In this document: positions 62,671 through 64,000 of the stretch, piece by piece | How positions within the stretch are numbered: the first letter of the stretch is position 1 | Layout: the number at the start of each line of letters is the position of its first letter | Assembly (NCBI GenBank): GCA_016124735.1 | Contig: WGMZ01000011.1 | Span: 1 to 64,000 of the forward strand | From: Bacteroidota bacterium | GTDB taxonomy: Bacteria; Bacteroidota; Bacteroidia; UBA8524 | Direction of reading: 5' to 3' | DNA: 64,000 nt | Notes under the pieces: generated by a model | Databases searched by the model: none | The model's input: the letters and a program-made list of their open reading frames with translations, nothing else | What the model was told of the DNA's origin: nothing | Made by a program: the position numbers and the translations under genes

Positions 62671-64000
62671 TCAGACGGTTGGTGCTTGCTCTCCTTCCAG
62701 GCGGGCACGGATATCCAAACGGAATTTTCTTGCGGTGTCTTTGGCTATATCGTAACCTGCATCTGCATGACGAATCACTCCCATAGCCGGGTCATTATGT
62801 AAAACACGGCCAATTCGGCGTGCTGCATCATCAGTACCATCTGCCACGATTACCACCCCTGCATGAATGGAATAACCTATTCCAACACCTCCGCCATGAT
62901 GCACAGAAACCCAGCTGGCTCCGCCTGCCGTATTGATTAATGCGTTGAGGATTGGCCAATCGGCAATGGCATCTGAACCATCTTTCATGGCTTCAGTTTC
63001 CCGGTTTGGCGATGCCACAGAGCCTGTATCCAGATGGTCGCGACCGATTACAATCGGAGCTTTCACCTTTCCTGATTTTACTAATTCATTGAAAGCAAGT
63101 CCGGCTTTTTCCCTTTCGCCTTGCCCTAACCAACAGATACGCGCCGGTAGTCCCTGAAATTCGATGCGTTCCTGCGCCATTTTAATCCAGCGATGAAGGC
63201 TTTCATCTTCCGGGAACAATTCGAGAATCAGCTTATCGGTTTCGTATATGTCTTGTGGATCTCCTGAAAGTGCTGCCCATCGGAAAGGGCCACGGCCCTG
63301 ACAAAATTGCGGACGAATAAATGCCGGTACGAATCCAGGGAAGTCGAATGCATTTTTTACTCCCCTTTCGAGCGCTCTGCCGCGCAAGTTATTACCATAG
63401 TCGAATACAATGGATCCTTTTTCCTGGAATCGCAACATCAGCTGAACATGCTTGGCCATGGTATCGTAAGCCAATTCCATATATTTTTCCGGGTTTTGCT
63501 TTCTCAGTCTGTCGGCCGCCTCAGTATCCATACCCTGTGGGAAGTATCCAACCAAAGGATCATGGGCTGATGTTTGGTCCGTAAGCGATTCCGGAACGAT
63601 TCCTCTCTCCTCCAGTCTTTCGAGAAGATCTACTGCATTACATACAATTGCGATGGAAATTCCTTCTCCGCGTTCTTTCGCCGCCAATGCTGCATCGATG
63701 CCTTCATCTATATTGCGGTACATTTTATCCAGATAGCGCGTTTGCAGGCGTTTGCGGATTCTCCATTCTTCCACCTCTGCTGCCAGACATGTTCCTTCGT
63801 TCATTGTGATGGCCAGCGGCTGTGCGCCGCCCATTCCGCCGAGCCCTGCAGTTACATTCAGTGTTCCCTTCAGGCTCCCACCAAAATGTTGACGGGCCAT
63901 TTCGGCGAAGGTTTCATAGGTGCCCTGAACAATTCCCTGGGAGCCAATGTATATCCAGCTTCCAGCAGTCATTTGTCCGTACATGGTCAGACCCTTTGCT
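62671..64000 (-). CDS. hutU: Urocanate hydratase (5' end outside the window)
   Basis: Partial: about 442 of roughly 555 residues lie in the window; the frame stays open through the right edge ([10 protein letters not shown] reads on). It converts urocanate to imidazolone propionate in histidine breakdown and uses a tightly bound NAD. Visible motifs are [72 protein letters not shown] with the active-site Cys region, and [21 protein letters not shown]. The remaining hut genes are not visible. Confidence 0.95.
   Translation of the reverse strand, partial: AKGLTMYGQMTAGSWIYIGSQGIVQGTYETFAEMARQHFGGSLKGTLNVTAGLGGMGGAQPLAITMNEGTCLAAEVEEWRIRKRLQTRYLDKMYRNIDEGIDAALAAKERGEGISIAIVCNAVDLLERLEERGIVPESLTDQTSAHDPLVGYFPQGMDTEAADRLRKQNPEKYMELAYDTMAKHVQLMLRFQEKGSIVFDYGNNLRGRALERGVKNAFDFPGFVPAFIRPQFCQGRGPFRWAALSGDPQDIYETDKLILELFPEDESLHRWIKMAQERIEFQGLPARICWLGQGEREKAGLAFNELVKSGKVKAPIVIGRDHLDTGSVASPNRETEAMKDGSDAIADWPILNALINTAGGASWVSVHHGGGVGIGYSIHAGVVIVADGTDDAARRIGRVLHNDPAMGVIRHADAGYDIAKDTARKFRLDIRARLEGEQAPTV

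Overview
The window looks like chromosomal DNA of a member of the Bacteroidota. Four things support this: repeated promoters of the Bacteroidota type (TTG, a 17-23 bp gap, then TAnnTTTG), two proteins ending in type IX secretion signals (one type A, one type B), many lipoproteins with signal peptides, and an ECF sigma / FecR-DUF4974 / STN-domain operon. Gene content (kynurenine-pathway ACMSD, HPPD plus homogentisate dioxygenase, MbnP/MbnH, DUF7948-like giant protein) would suit Saprospiria or a related free-living aerobic class, but the class is an inference. Most of the window is ordinary core genome, densely packed, with short operons whose genes often overlap by 1-4 bases (TAATG, ATGA, TTGA).

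Layout. 1-1.8 kb: an AT-rich accessory gene (winged-helix plus PIN-like nuclease) beside tRNA-Leu(GAG). 1.9-9.5 kb: lon, a sodium:solute symporter, corA, a lipoprotein and pfkA. 9.6-14.5 kb: a deoxyhypusine-synthase-like enzyme, an iodotyrosine-deiodinase-like flavoprotein with a DUF3817 membrane partner, gluQ, and an ACMSD-TPR pair. 14.6-19 kb: a periplasmic thioredoxin-like protein, the MbnP/MbnH copper-protein and di-heme pair behind a perfect CRP/FNR-like palindrome, and sucC. 19.2-25.6 kb: lolD-recQ-two glycosyltransferases, convergent with ftsE. 25.7-37.5 kb: an OmpA/TPR lipoprotein, ung-ilvE, a four-gene coupled operon (HolD-like, rdgB, asparaginase, RluA), gyrB, two small secreted proteins, lhgO and an Smr protein. 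37.5-46.3 kb: a PNGase F-like T9SS protein, fmt, a 1252-residue T9SS type B protein with two coupled downstream genes, and a LOG-family protein. 46.3-49.8 kb: tyrosine catabolism (hpd, hmgA) and a TPR lipoprotein. 49.7-53.5 kb: a frameshifted small gene and a sigma/anti-sigma/surface-protein operon. 54.2-57.4 kb: thrS-infC-rpmI-rplT. 57.4-60.2 kb: a four-helix-bundle gene and a GbsR-regulated membrane-protein/SDR cluster. 60.2-64 kb: omega-amidase, methionine aminotransferase, a small secreted protein and hutU, which runs off the end.

Together the metabolic genes describe an aerobe that burns amino acids: tyrosine (hpd, hmgA), tryptophan (ACMSD), histidine (hutU), asparagine, branched-chain amino acids (ilvE), methionine salvage (aminotransferase plus omega-amidase), with succinyl-CoA synthetase and 2-hydroxyglutarate oxidation feeding the TCA cycle.

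The best candidates for something undescribed are: (1) a FecI/FecR-type signalling operon whose third member is not a TonB receptor but an STN domain fused to about eight 16-residue AGIFN-type repeats and a beta-rich C-terminus; (2) a shared ACTTTCA-N8-TGAAAsT operator in front of a GbsR-family regulator and the unknown membrane-protein gene after it; (3) the MbnP/MbnH pair with its own perfect GTGA-N6-TCAC palindrome; and (4) a set of promoters placed only 4-6 bases from start codons, which predicts leaderless mRNAs.
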